NCBI GenBank assembly: GCA_963576725.1 | Contig: OY755241.1 | Span: 372,001-436,000, forward strand | Direction: 5' to 3' | Source of the DNA: Azorinus chamasolen | Lineage: Eukaryota > Mollusca > Bivalvia > Cardiida > Solecurtidae | DNA: 64,000 nucleotides | Shown: in pieces, positions 33,485 through 46,359 of the stretch | How the letters are laid out: the number at the start of each line of letters is the position of its first letter | Position numbering within the stretch: position 1 is the first letter of the stretch | Translations under genes and position numbers: made by a program | Notes under the pieces: generated by a model | Seen by the model: the letters and a program-made list of their open reading frames with translations, nothing else | Told to the model about the DNA's origin: nothing | Database searches by the model: none

Positions 33485-33680
33485 TTTTAACCTTTATCCT
33501 GCTAACTGCAACCTTATTTGTATTTGTAAACAGTTTGGATCCAGATGAGATGCCAAGTAACTTGACTTCTCATCATGATCCAAGCTGTTTCAAACTGGTT
33601 CAATAGTTTCTCAAAAGCTTGTTTGAATTGTAAGTTGTTAAAATTTCATTAGATCCAAATTTTATTTAACATTGTTTTTT
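33485..33680. mobile_element. Fam E/Fam D-like remnant
   Basis: TTAACCTTTATCCTGCTAAC resembles a Fam E end, followed by palindromic arms AACAGTTTGGATCCAGATGAG and CATCATGATCCAAGCTG. Confidence 0.4.
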
Positions 33681-34227
33681 CATAGTAGGGTTAGGGTTAA
33701 GATGCTATTCCTTTAAACTAATTTATGGAGCATCTAAAATGCTGATATTGACACTATGCTCCATAAATACGTCTTTCTGTACGAGCTATTAGCTTACGAA
33801 ATGATATGAATATGACTCTGCCATGGCCAAAATTTAATTTGTTCTTAAGCCTTAATTTTATATAAATTGATCTTAATTAATATTCATGATGTCTTTATTT
33901 CTTACATGAATATTCATGGAGTAAAAGCATAATAGTTTGTTTGGTTGGCAGTACATTACTGATATTTATTCTATTTTGGTTGGACAATTGAGAAAATTAT
34001 TACAGTATTACAATAATTATTACTTTTATAAATAGTTAATTACATTTTCAAATGGTATCATATGCTATTGATCACCTTAAGTCTATATGTTTTTGCTGTT
34101 GCTGTGCTCTGTGGCAGTATGTTTCTGTGTATGTTTGTGTGTATGTATGGGTATGTATGTTGGTATGTATATTGGAATGTATGTAGGAATGTATGTAGGA
34201 ATGTTTGTTTATATTATAATATTTTAA

Positions 34228-34909
34228 CCCTTATCCTGCTATCAAAATTATTGTCTGTTTGATTTCTTTCCAGTTGCACTTACTTTCTAATTTTCTTCGG
34301 ACATTATTTTGTCAAGTGGCTAAAAGCTTGCATCTTGATGAGAGGTTGAGTCAAGTTTATTCTAGCTTGTTGCAAATGAAAGTCAGGTCCAGGTCTGTAA
34401 CCCTTTACTCCATAACTACACCTTTCTATGCCTTTTCAAACAGTGTAGACCCAGATCTGAGAGCTTATGTAGGAGCTGGATGATCAGGGTCTGCCCTGTT
34501 TGCTTATGACATAATAATGATCTGATTCTGCACTTTTGGCTTTGATTAAATATTCCTGTGTTTATATATCATTCTAAAAATATTCCAATATACATGATTT
34601 CATTTAACTTCTTACACAAACACATCTGGAGTACAGGGATAACCCATTCCCTCATATTGACGACTTTTGACGACTCTGTAGAAGTCACTTTGTGAAACCA
34701 TTGTGGTAAATAGAGCATTTGTTCATATAGGAGCAAATGCTCCATTTATCACAATCGGGTTTCAAACTACAAAATTATTTTTTCTCTAGTTAATTATTCT
34801 CTAGTTAAATTCCTTTTCTCTAGTTCATGCTTCTTTTCGGTAGATTTATTCAAAGAGGTTGTATCTAAAAATAGCTTATGAGGAAATGGGTTAATGGCAG
34901 GATAAGGGT
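34228..34909. mobile_element. Fam E element containing Fam A, which contains Fam B
   Basis: The outer ends are CCCTTATCCTGC (34228) and GGCAGGATAAGGG (34896-34908). Inside, a Fam A copy runs from AACCCTTTACTCC (34399) to GGAGTACAGGG, and a Fam B copy (34643-34890) sits at the TTAA that terminates Fam A. The duplicate at about 35119-35555 has the same Fam E and Fam A arrangement but no Fam B. Confidence 0.7.
34643..34890. mobile_element. Fam B MITE at a site that is empty in the duplicate
   Basis: It starts CCCATTCCCTCATATTG and ends GAGGAAATGGG, with ATAA/TTAA on its flanks. The unfilled duplicate reads ACAGGGTTAATGGCAGG, fixing the target as TTAA. The core carries the perfect GAGCAAATGCTCCATTTATC arm. 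Confidence 0.85.
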
Positions 34910-35714
34910 TTAAAATAAAATCTGGGTTTTCCCTAGAAAAAAAAAATACAAAAAATACAGAAAATCAAATAAAAAATTACAAAATCCTAAAATACAAAAA
35001 AAGGATTAAACCAAAACAACACAAAAAAAGTTTATCATTTTTGTATCATGTTTGTGTGTATGTATGAGTGTATGTTGGTATGTATATTGAAATGTTTGTT
35101 TATATTATAATATTTTAACCCTTATCCTGCTATCAAAATTATTGTCTGTTTGATTTCTTTTCAATTGCACTTACTTTTTTAATTTTCTTTAGACTATTAA
35201 TTTTGTCAAGTGGCAAAAAGCTTGCATCTTGATGAGAGGTTGAGTTAAATATTTAACTTCTCAAGTTTATTCTAGCTTGTTGCAAATGAAAGTCAGGTCC
35301 AGGTCTGTAACCCTTTACTCTATAACTACACCTTTCTATGCCTTTTCAAACAGTGTAGACCCAGATCTGAGAGCTTATGTAGGAGCTGGATGATCAGGGT
35401 CTGTGCTGTTTGCTTATGACATAATAATGATCTGATTCTGCACTTTTGGCTTTGATTAAATATTCCTCTGTTTATTCTAAAAATATTCCAATATACATGA
35501 TGTCATTACTTCTTGCATGAACATCTGGAGTACAGGGTTAATGGCAGGATAAGGGTTTAAAATAAAATCTGGGTTTTCCCTAAAAAAAAATTAATAATAC
35601 AGAAAATCAAATAAAAACCAAAATATCTTAAAATGCAAAAAAAAAGTTAAAACCAAATAAACACAAAAAAAAGGTTATCATTTTTGTATTTGATCGTTTT
35701 ATCATCTTAGTTAA

Positions 35715-35920
35715 CTCTTTGCATGTTGAGATTTTTTTTGTCTTCAGCAATTGTCCTCTGCTTCAATTTTTGCAATAACATTTCTCTCATTTCTTTGCAA
35801 AAATATCATCAGAGTGTCAAACAGTTTGGAACCCGGTGAGTCGCTGCATTATGTGGTGTCTCATCTGGATCCAAACTGTTCGCATAGGTAATCACAGTTT
35901 CATTGCTAGCATGCAAAGAG
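35715..35920. mobile_element. Fam D MITE, complete, TTAA on both sides
   Basis: TTAA at 35711-35714 and 35921-35924. The termini CTCTTTGCATG and CATGCAAAGAG are inverted repeats. Subterminal arms contain GTCAAACAGTTTGGAACCCGG and CTGGATCCAAACTGTTCG. This is the best reference copy of the family that also interrupts the DIRS-like RT. Confidence 0.8.
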
Positions 35921-36539
35921 TTAATGCCATATATATTGTATGTATGCCATTCCTCAGTCAGCTTTGTTTTGTACAGTTAGCTTCATTCGTAGCTTATTTT
36001 TGGCCATAGCTTTGGAAGTAGTCTTATCCAACATCTGCCATATGATGTAACCATCTCAAAGTCATTAGTTACTTGTGATAGCTTCATTAGAGCCAGCCGC
36101 ATGAAACTTCTTGTCCTACTGGCTACAGCTTCAGCATTAAAGCAAATAATCTTTTGCCACAGGTCATTTCTTCAGAGGTAGAACATAACTTTAATTTTTA
36201 GAACTAGAATCATCAAGCATCTTTTACCTCAAGTCATTATCATTAATTTGTAATGCTGAACTTTCCATAACTCTAGAACGAGAATCGTCAATATTCTTTT
36301 GCCACTAGTCATTATCAATGAACTTGTAATGCTCAACTTTACATAACTTCTCCAATGTTATCATCATCATAGTAATTTTCTAGTATCATCTTAGTCTTCA
36401 CCCTTCTTACTAGTATTTATATAGAGTGGTCGATTTATATTAAGCCCTAGTTGGTCAAAAGTAAGCTACAGATTAAAGCAACTGTTGGGTGCATAATATG
36501 CAGTACATAACCCGCGTGGTTCATATGGTTCTGGTACTG

Positions 36540-39500
36540 AGGTCATTAACCTTTAGTCTGCTGAGCATTTTATTTTTTCACATGTTTTCACTGACTTCCA
36601 TTTCCAAAATTAAAGCTATAATGAGTTTGATATTGTGATTGCATTTAAATAGACACACAGTTTGTCTCGTAATAAGATGCCAAGTAATTCAAGAGTCTGA
36701 TTAGCATGCAAACTGTTTGCAAAAGTAATCATGGGTCTGCCAGCCAGCAGCAGGCTATAGGTTACTGATGCTAGAGCAGCACCTGTTATGGTTGTAGAGG
36801 CCCACATACATGTGAGTGGCTGTCTCTGACACTGTTCTCCGATAAAGATCATCGGGTTACCCATAGTGGGTTCTCAAGAATTAATATATTAGCCCTTTAC
36901 CTCATAGAAACACTTTTTCATGACTTGGAAACAGAGTAGAATCAAATCAGACTTCACCTGTTGGAGTCGTCTGATCAGAGTCTGCTTTAGTTTGCTAATG
37001 AGTTTATATATAAAGATCTGATTTTACAGTGTCTGCCATAGTAAAACATTCTTTTGTTCAAAATGTCATTATTAAAAACGAGCTTTTTATTAATATTTTT
37101 ATTATTGCTTACTAAATATTCATGAGATAATGGGTTAAGATCCTCTTGTATGATCTTGGTATTGATCAGTCTCAATATCATTGCATGCAGGAGATTTGTT
37201 TTTCAGGAGTTTCTATTTTCAGGTCAGGTTTATTTTCAGATTATAGCATAATACTGTTCAGGTTTGTCATGCAATAGCCAGTCAGCGATGGTAAATCCTC
37301 TACCTCTCCCTCGCCTATAGATTTGCACTCAGTCTGTCAGTCTATCTGTCGGTCCCACTTTGGTCTTTCAGAGTTTGTTTCTAAACCCTAGCAGATATTT
37401 AAGTAATATTTGGTATGCAGCTTTAGTATAATGAGTTAAAAATCAAGTTTGAATTTTGTTACGCTACATACATTTCGGGTTTTCCGGATTTTTTTTTCTA
37501 AATTCTAGCAGATACTGAAGTGATATTTGGTTCTTATGGAAGTTGTACACATGGTCTCTTAGAAGTGTATGTGCATAATATAATTCTTTTCAGTTTCTTA
37601 CAATTCATACAGGAGTTATCTGACCCTTGAGTAGTACCTTATGTGTTGCTAGCCACTAAAATTTGTTGATTGAACTTCTACAGTTTTCATCATATTTCAA
37701 TGAAAGTTGATACGCATTATATCTGTGAAGTATAGATAGACTCTACATAAAGTTTTTCAATATCTCACAGAAGTTACCAGCCCTTGGATATGCAATCAAG
37801 GCTTGAGGGTTTTCATCACCTTTAGTGATAGTTGATGAGACACAGAGTAAAGCAAGAGTCTGATTAGCATTCAAACTGTTTGCAAAAGTAATCATGGGTC
37901 TGCCAGCCAGCAGCAGGCTACAGGTTAATGATGCTGGAGCAGCACCTGTTATGGTTGTAGAGGCCCACATACATGTGAGTGGCCGTCTCTGACACTGTTC
38001 TCCGATAAAAATCATCGGGTTACCCATAGGGGGTTCTCAAGAATTAATATATTAGCCCTTTACCTCATAGAAACACTTTTTCATGACTTGGAAACAGAGT
38101 AGAATCAAATCAGACTTCACCTGTTGGAGTCGTCTGATCAGAGTCTGCTTAGTTTGCTTATAAGTTAATATATAAAGATCTGATTCTACAGTTTCTGTTT
38201 CTTCAGTAAAACATTCTTTCGTTCAAAATGTCATTATTAAAAACGAGCTTGTTATTAATATTTGTATTATTGCTCACTAAATATTCATGAGATAAAGGGT
38301 TAAGATCCTCTTGTATGATCTTGGTATTGATCAGACTCAATATCATTGCATGCAGGAGATTTGTTTTTCAGGAGTTTCTATTTTCAGGTCAGGTTTATTT
38401 TCAGATTATAGCATAATACTGTTCAGGTTTGTCATGCAATAGCCAGTCAGCGATGGTAAATCCTCTACCTCTCCCTCGCCTATAGATTTGCACTCAGTCT
38501 GTCCATCTGTCAGTCTATCCGTCGGTCCCACTTTGGTCTTTCAGAGTTTGTTTCTAAACCCTAGCAGATATTTAAGTAATATTTGGTATGCAGCTTTAGT
38601 ATAATGAGTTAAAAATCAAGTTTGAATTTTGTTACGCTACATACATTTCGGGTTTTCCGGATTTTTTTTTCTAAATTCTAGCAGATACTGAAGTGATATT
38701 TGGTTCTTATGGAAGTTGTACACATGGTCTCTTAGAAGTGTATGTGCATAATATAATTCTTTTCAGTTTCTTACAATTCATACAGGAGTTATCTGACCCT
38801 TGAGTAGTACCTTATGTGTTGCTAGCCACTAAAATTTGTTGATTGAACTTCTACAGTTTTCATCATATTTCAATGAAAGTTGATACGCATTATATCTGTG
38901 AAGTATAGATAGACTCTACATAAAGTTTTTCAATATCTCACAGAAGTTACCAGCCCTTGGATATGCAATCAAGGCTTGAGGGTTTTCATCACCTTTAGTG
39001 ATAGTTGATGAGACACAGAGTAAAGCAAGAGTCTGATTAGCATGCAAACTGTTTGCAAAAGTAATCATGGGTCTGCCAGCAAGCAGCAGGCTAAAGGTTA
39101 ATGATGCTGGAGCAGCACCTGTTATGGTTGTAGAGGCCCACATACATGTGAGTGGCCGTCTCTGACACTGTTCTCCGATAAAGATCATCGGGTTACCCAT
39201 AGGGAGTTCTCAAGAATTAATATATTAGCCCTTTACCTCATAGAAACACTTTTTCATGACTTGGAAACAGAGTAGAATCAAATCAGACTTCACCTGTTGG
39301 AGTCGTCTGATCAGAGTCTGCTTAGTTTGCTTATAAGTTAATATATAAAGATCTGATTCTACAGTTTCTGTTTCTTCAGTAAAACATTCTTTCGTTCAAA
39401 ATGTCATTATTAAAAACGAGCTTGTTATTAATATTTTTATTATTGCTTACTAAATATTCATGAGATAAAGGGTTAAGATCCTCTTGTATGATCTTGGTAT

Positions 39501-39600
39501 TGATCAGACTCAATATCATTGCATGCAGGAGATTTGTTTTTCAGGAGTTTCTATTTTCAGGTCAGGTCTATTTTCAGGTCATAGCATATTACTGTTTAGG
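36540..39600 (+). repeat. Three tandem units of about 1.17 kb
   Basis: The landmark GATCCTCTTGTATGATCTTGG occurs at 37139, 38306 and 39476, giving unit lengths of about 1167-1170 bp. Each unit carries a Fam A copy (36895-37134 and equivalents), GCAGGAGATTTGTTTTTCAGG, and a minus-strand ORF segment starting MGNPMIFIGEQC. The second and third units are almost identical through non-coding sequence; the first is truncated on its left and diverges after the shared ORF part. Confidence 0.85.
38916..39200 (-). CDS. Repeated minus-strand ORF (also 37743-38027 and 36616-36864), unrecognised
   Basis: The three units each encode, on the minus strand, a segment with MGNPMIFIGEQCQR(R/Q)P, LTCMWASTTITGA and LLLAGRPMITFA. 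A TGA lies four codons before the ATG, so if it is an exon it must start near AG at the TTGAG upstream. The non-coding flanks are just as conserved, so conservation by itself does not show coding. A related GxQCxxxxLTxMWA pattern is found in the frame at 39596-39883. This may be an exon duplicated with its surroundings, or only a repeat. Confidence 0.22.
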   Translation of the reverse strand: MGNPMIFIGEQCQRRPLTCMWASTTITGAAPASLTFSLLLAGRPMITFANSLHANQTLALLCVSSTITKGDENPQALIAYPRAGNFCEILKNFM

Positions 39601-39883
39601 TTCTTCCACAGCCATTGTCTTCTGGTATTGCCCACATCACAGTCAAGTGGCCATTCAGACATTGTTGACCTAGATTAGCCACCCTCGGGATCAGCATGTT
39701 TTCAAGCTTACCACTGTCGCCTCCACAGAGGTTTGTCATGCCGTAGCCAGTCAGCGATGGTAAGCCCTCTTCCTGAAGTATGGGTTCTGTACTTATTGAT
39801 GATGATGATACAATCTGATTGGCTGATTGTTTCTGTGACATATCTTCTGTCAGATTGGTCTGATTTCTACCAAACATGCTCAC
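39596..39883 (-). CDS. Possible minus-strand exon, unrecognised
   Basis: The frame is 95 codons, with Ser-rich N-terminal part (ANQIVSSSSISTEP), then GLPSLTGYGMTNLCGGDSGK and NLGQQCLNGHLTVMWA before a stop at the 39596 end. The sequence has mixed composition unlike the repeats around it. A partial copy of its middle (GGTTTGTCATGC.RTAGCCAGTCAGCGATGG) lies in the two full tandem units, where about 130 bp is missing. No family was recognised and splice sites are not compelling. Confidence 0.28.
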   Translation of the reverse strand: MSMFGRNQTNLTEDMSQKQSANQIVSSSSISTEPILQEEGLPSLTGYGMTNLCGGDSGKLENMLIPRVANLGQQCLNGHLTVMWAIPEDNGCGRT

Positions 39884-40183
39884 TATATGCAGGTGTATGT
39901 GATACCTCCTAGGCAGGGCCCTACCTAGACAGTAGTCTTGTTAACTCTTAAACGGTGAATAAATATGATTGTACAGTCATATTTAGTCACAGGCATGAGA
40001 CTACTTATCTGCAGATTGAGGTGATCTGTTTGAATTTATCAGAACACGTAATTATTATAACAAATTTAATTTATATTTGTACCATATGTTTTGCTGTCAT
40101 ATCAATCGTCAAAATATGAATTAATGCATTATCCAGATTATCCATTGGTTATTACATTGGCTAAACTGTGTCTTTGTTTGCAT

Positions 40184-40278
40184 TGGGGAGGGGGTGGGGA
40201 ATTTGGGGTGGGGGGAGGGGTGGGTGGGGTGGGGGTGGGGTGGGGGGTGGGTGGGATGGGGTGGGATGGGGAGGGAGG
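40184..40278 (+). repeat. G-rich tract, potential G-quadruplex
   Basis: Runs of three to six G separated by T, A or GT extend for about 95 bp with almost no C on this strand. Many GGG runs at short spacing satisfy the usual quadruplex pattern. Confidence 0.7.
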
Positions 40279-40906
40279 TGGGTAGTAGTGGTTACGAGGT
40301 AGGTAGGTAGTAGTAGTGTAGTAGTAGGGCTAGATGTAGTTAGTAGTAGTTGGTAGTAGTAGTAGTAGTAGTAGTAGTAGACCTATGTGTAGTAATAGGA
40401 GTATTAGTAGTAGATCGTAGGTGTAGTAGCAGAATAGTATTAGTAGTAGATCGTAGGTGTAGTAGCAGGATAGTATGAGCAGTAGATCTGGAATTATAAG
40501 TAGATCTGGATGTAGCAGTAGGATAGTATTAGTAGTAGATCTAGGTATAGTAGGAGGATAGTATTAGTAGTAGGTCTAGGTACATGTAGTAGTAGGTCTT
40601 GGTGTAGTAGCAGGATAGTATTAGTAGTAGGGCTAGGTGTAGTCTAGGTGTAGTAGCAGGATAGTATTAGTAGTAGGTCTAGGTGTAGTAGTAGATCTAA
40701 GTGTAATAGTAGATCTAGGTGTAGTAGTAGGTCTAGATGTAGTAGCAAGATAGTATTAGTAGTAGATCTAGGTGTAGTAGTAGGTCTAGGTGTAATAGTA
40801 GATCTAGGTGTAATAGTAGATCTAGGTGTAGTAGTAGACCTAGGTGTAGTAGTAGGTCTAGATATAGTTGTAGGTCTAGATATAGATGTAGTAGTAAGTC
40901 TAGATG
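40279..40906 (+). repeat. GTA-rich minisatellite
   Basis: Degenerate units of about 18-21 bp based on AGTAGTAGATCTAGGTGT alternate with plain GTA triplets. Open frames over it are by-products of the triplet. Confidence 0.8.
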
Positions 40907-40908
40907 TA

Positions 40909-41112
40909 CAGTACAACCTCTCTATAACGGTCACTAAATTGTTTTAATTAGTTGGTATTTAGGGCAGGTGGCTACTTAAAGCAAGGTGATAGTAAAACAG
41001 AACACTCCTATAGGAGCAATCTGTTTTACTTTAACCTTGCTTTAAGCAGCCACCTACCTTTAACACTAAATACTTGATGTACTTTAGTGGCTGTTATAGA
41101 GAGGGTTTACTG
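40909..41112. mobile_element. Fam C MITE, complete, TA on both sides
   Basis: TA at 40907-40908 and 41113-41114. The termini CAGTACAACCTCTCTATAACGG and CTGTTATAGAGAGGGTTTACTG are inverted. The core is a long palindrome, GGTGGCTACTTAAAGCAAGG ... CCTTGCTTTAAGCAGCCACC, with ACTCCTATAGGAGCA at the centre. TA duplication and CAGT ends fit the Tc1/mariner-pogo group. It sits in the GTA array. Confidence 0.8.
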
Positions 41113-41114
41113 TA

Positions 41115-41466
41115 GTAGAATGATAGTAGTAGTAGTAGATCTAGATGAAGTAGAAGTAGTAGTTGTTGTAGTAGTAATAGTAGAGTAGTAGTACTAAGTG
41201 GCAGTACTGATGGTAGGTATTGTTGGTAGGTATATTAGTAGTAGTCGTAGTAGCTTCAGTAGTAATAGTTGTAGTAGTAGTAGTAGTAGTAGCTGCAGTA
41301 GTAGTAATAGTAGTAGTAGTAGTAGCACTAATAGTAATAATAGTAGTGGCAGTAGCATCAGTTATAGTAGTATAATATTAGCTGCACCAGGAGCAGTAGT
41401 ATTAGTTATAGTAGCAGTAATTATAGCAGTAGTTAGTAGAAGTAGTATTTGTGGTAGCAGCTGTTG
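41115..41466 (+). repeat. AGT/AGC trinucleotide array
   Basis: Interrupted AGT triplets with scattered AGC, AAT and TGT continue the array that precedes the Fam C copy. Confidence 0.75.
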
Positions 41467-41470
41467 TTAA

Positions 41471-41674
41471 CCCATTACCTCATAGGTTATTTTTAGATCC
41501 TGCCTCTTTGAATAAATTTACCAGAAAGGAGCCTTAACTAGAGAAAGGAAATTTTAGAATTTTGTAGTTATGAAATGAAACCATTGTGATAAATAAAGCA
41601 TTTGCTCCATAGGAGCAAATGCTCTACTTGTCACAATGATTTCGAAATGTTGCTTTTACAGAGGCGTCAATGGG
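41471..41674. mobile_element. Fam B MITE, complete, TTAA on both sides
   Basis: TTAA at 41467-41470 and 41675-41678. The core is GAGCAAATGCTC with GTGATAAATAAAGCATTTGC and CTCTACTTGTCACAATG arms. Its 204-bp length is typical for the family here. Confidence 0.8.
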
Positions 41675-41857
41675 TTAATGGCATAGTTTTAGTAGTGGCT
41701 AGGAGCAGTATTATTAGTTGCAAGTATTAGTTGAAAGAAGTTTTGGTCATAGCTGTAATAGTTTTAGCTAGTTGAACATGTAAGTACTTTTCATATTATA
41801 GTATATTCATAGTATTTCCACCAACAGTAAAACAACTCAATAGAAATTCTAGTAATG

Positions 41858-41995
41858 AAGAATTGGGAATTTCTTAGGCAGATGGCTGCATAATGCAGGG
41901 TGACTCACCATGCATTAAGTTGCCACCTGTCGTTAAAGACTGATAATGATACTTGTTTTATTGTTGGAAATATTGGGATTTTACTGTATATAGCT
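41858..41995. mobile_element. Fam C MITE fragment
   Basis: GGCAGATGGCTGCATAATGCAGG and the inverse CATTAAGTTGCCACCTGTCGTTAAAGAC are the Fam C inner arms; the right end GGGATTTTACTGTA is kept. Confidence 0.55.
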
Positions 41996-42152
41996 ATTTA
42001 TCAGTTATTGTGTGGTAATATTTCATTGTTGTAATCTAAACCCTTCGCTTACGGAATTTTAAAATACATTTCTTCTTCTTTACACATACCTTGTTGTATA
42101 ATTATGTCTCCCCCCATATTTATATGGGGGAGACATATTGTTTTCGTGAGAG

Positions 42153-43205
<1,053 letters not shown>

Positions 43206-44799
43206 ACACTTTTTGTCCGGACGATAACTTCAATATGCCTGATGCCAGTTGATTGAAACTTCATATATGGAAAGAGCATAATGAGAGGAAGTGTCATGCA
43301 CAAGGTCCATAACTCTGGCTTCACTAATATTGGAGTTATTGCCCTTTGTAAAAAAAAATCACACTTTTTTGTCCGGCCGATAACTCCTATATGGCTCATG
43401 CCATTGGATTGAAACTTCATATATGGAAAGATCATGACGAGAGGAAGTGTCATGCACAAGGTCCATAACTCTTGCTTCACTAGTATTGGAGTTATTGCCC
43501 TTTGTAAAAAATATCATAATTTTTTGTCCGGACAATAACTTCAATATGCCTGATGCCAGTTGATTGAAACTTCATATATGGAAAGAGCAAAATGAGAGGA
43601 AGTGTCATGCACAAGGTCCATAACTCTGGCTTCACTAATATTGGAGTTATTGCCCTTTGTAAAAAAAAATCACACTTTTTTGTCCGGACGATAACTCCTA
43701 TATGGCTCATGCCATTGGATTGAAACTTCATATATGGAAAGATCAGGACGAGAGGAAGTGTCATGCACAAGGTCCATAACTCTTGCTTCACTAATATTGG
43801 AGTTATTGCCCTTTGTAAAAAATATCATAATTTTTTGTCCGGACAATAACTTCAATATGCCTAATACCAGTTGATTGAAACTTCATATATGGAAAGAGCA
43901 TATTGAGAGGAAGTGTCATGCAGAAGGTACATAACTCTGGCTTCACTAATATTGGAGTTATTGCCCTTTGTAAAAAAATCCACACTTTTTTGTCCAGACG
44001 ATAACTTCTATATGGTTCATGCCATTGGATTGAAACTTCATATATGGAAAGATCATAACGAGAGGAAGTGTCATGTACAAGGTCCATAACTTTGGCTTCA
44101 CTAATATTGGAGTTATTGCCCTTTGTAAAAAAAATCACAATTTTTTGTCTGGATGATTCTTCCTATGTGACACATGCCATTGGAGTGAAACTTCATACAT
44201 TGAACGATCATGATAACAGAAAGTGTCATGCATAAGATCCTTAACTCGAGCTGCAATAAATTTAGAGTTATTGCCCCTTGTACATTTGTTTAATTGTTTC
44301 TTGTCCGAACGATAACTCCTACATGTCTCTTGCCATCGTATTGAAACTTCATACATGGAAAGAGCATGATGAGAGAAAGTGAGAGAAAGTGTCATGAACA
44401 AGGGCCATAATTATGGCTTCAATACTATTATTGCCCTTTGTTACATTTTTTGGCCGATCAATAACTCCTGTTCAACTTATGCTATTGGAATGACATTTTA
44501 TTTTTGGAAAGAGCATGATGAAAGTAAGTGTCATACACAAGGGCCATAAATCTGGTATCAGTATTTTTGGAGTTATTAGCTGTTATCATTTTCCCCTTGA
44601 AAAATGTAGTGTGGAAAACTCATAATGAGGGGACGTCAAGACCATAACATTTTTCGTGATTTCCCTTTACATATTGTTTTTATTAGAGGGGAGACATCCG
44701 TTTTTGTGACAAAAACCTCTAGTTACATATATCTTCACTGTGTACAAGTATTTCACTGTGCAATCACTGCTGTGGAGTGCACTGGTTGCACAATCAACT

Positions 44800-45095
44800 T
44801 GTAAATAGTGCAGACCCTGATGAGACAGCTCCTACAGGAGCTGTCTCATCTGGTTCTTCACTATTTACAGGTACGTATATTGATGCAAATAGCAAGCCAA
44901 GGGTTAATCCTCATTCCACCATGGCCTGAGTGGCATTGCAAACAGCTTAGATCCAGATGTGAGGCAAAGTTACTCAGCATCTCATCAGGTTACCAGCTGT
45001 TTGACACTTGGTCAGTTGTTTGTCAAAAGCTTGACCAACACAGAGGCAGAGCTACAGATAAAGGTGCTATGCATACCCAAATACTAAAATCGTCA
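44800..45095. mobile_element. Fam A and Fam D-like fragments
   Basis: A Fam A-like palindrome GACAGCTCCTACAGGAGCTGTC is centred at 44835. A Fam D-like segment with AAACAGCTTAGATCCAGATG and CATCAGGTTACCAGCTGTTTG follows at 44940-45040. Confidence 0.5.
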
Positions 45096-45097
45096 TT

Positions 45098-45185
45098 TCT
45101 CCACCAAAACCTATACTGTGACCACTCTTTAGAATCGTCTCTTCTAGATGATTCTGAACAGTAGTCACAGTGCAGTTGGTGGAGA
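45098..45185. repeat. Inverted repeat, 88 bp
   Basis: CTCCACCAAAACCTATACTGTGAC pairs with GTCACAGTGCAGTTGGTGGAG, and inner AGAATCGTCT/AGATGATTCT also pair. It resembles the core of a Fam C-type MITE but with different sequence. Confidence 0.6.
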
Positions 45186-45210
45186 AGTAAAGGAACTATT
45201 GTTGAAAATA

Positions 45211-46347
45211 CAGTCCACTCTCGTTATGGCGAACTCGCTTGACACGAATTTCTCGTTGACACGAAGTTTTTGTAAAGTCCCAACTTTTCTTCCTATATAT
45301 TCTATATAAATTTAAGTTTTTAAGACGAATTCGAACTGATAACATTTTCGTTAAGTCGAAGTCATTTTCCGTCCCCAAAGTGTTTGTTTGCATGTAATTA
45401 TCGGTGTTTGTATCGAAGTCGCACCTCTCAGTCTGATTGAGTTCGAGGTGTGAATTGGACCTTTTGATCCGACCCTGGCAAAGTACGCCAGGTGTTCACG
45501 ACACACGTAATTACAGTGTTTTGTGGGTAAACAATCACTGATGTCAGATAATCATTCAAACTGTGGAACAATGCCGCATTGAGTGAACGTTATTTAGTAA
45601 AATGACACCTTACCGTTCATTCGTCCTAAGTGTCAATAATAACTACTGTAGTAAGAAAGATAACTCTCAAGCGTCCTCGCTTCCGGACGATTTTGTATAG
45701 ATTGGATAAAAAGTAAGGCCTGTTCCTTATTTTATTACCAATACATGCAGTTCAACATTGAATTTAATTTGTCACTTGAGTAATAGCGAAACAGCTCACG
45801 GCGAAGCATGTAAAATGGTAACTACATTTTGAAACGTCTGGTTTCCCAAATACGGCTGTTCTCTTAGATGTACCGGAAGTACACGAATCGGCAACCAGCT
45901 AATTCACGTGTGATTGCGTATTTCCGGTGCCCGTTTTGGAAAAGGGATTTCCCATAGAAATGGCGTAAACAAACGATGCGCTTTAAAAATCGCCAAACCA
46001 AGGGTGATTAATTCAATAATAAAGGCAAAAGGGATCTGAAAATTGGATAGGGCCTTGTAAATTACGGCATAGTGTCATTAATGGAGGGTAGGAAAGACAG
46101 AATTTTGTTCTCGCAGTAATGGATCAACACGCACATGTACAATTTTATATACACAGAGTGCGATTCTTTTACACAATGTGAAGACTAAACTGTACAAGCA
46201 CATTAGTATTCTTGTAATATGGCAGCTTGTTTAAGGTGAACGTAATGGAAGATTTTTTAAAATTGGCATGTGATTTTTGAGTCGAACTCTCGATAAGTCG
46301 AAGTTTTTAACAGGTCCCTACGAACTCGACATAACGAGAGTCGACTG
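45211..46347. mobile_element. pogo/Tc1-like non-autonomous element, TA duplication
   Basis: TA at 45209-45210 and 46348-46349 flank CAGTCCACTCTCGTTATGGC at the left and the inverse, ending ATAACGAGAGTCGACTG, at the right. The 1137-bp interior has no long frame. Further inner similarity (CGAACTCG...GACACGAA / TCTCGATAAGTCGAAG) extends the terminal repeats in degenerate form. Confidence 0.7.
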
Positions 46348-46359
46348 TATTTAAATTTA

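Larger units (their letters stand above)
34041..35700 (+). repeat. Local tandem duplication, about 0.9 kb offset
   Basis: The segment beginning in a GTATGTATG tract and running through TTTAACCCTTATCCTGCTATC to GGGTTTAAAATAAAATCTGGG occurs twice (first copy 34041-35040, second 35041-35700; equivalent points 34206 and 35097). Copies are very similar apart from a Fam B MITE present only in the first and a small palindromic insertion (TTAAATATTTAA) in the second. Confidence 0.8.
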
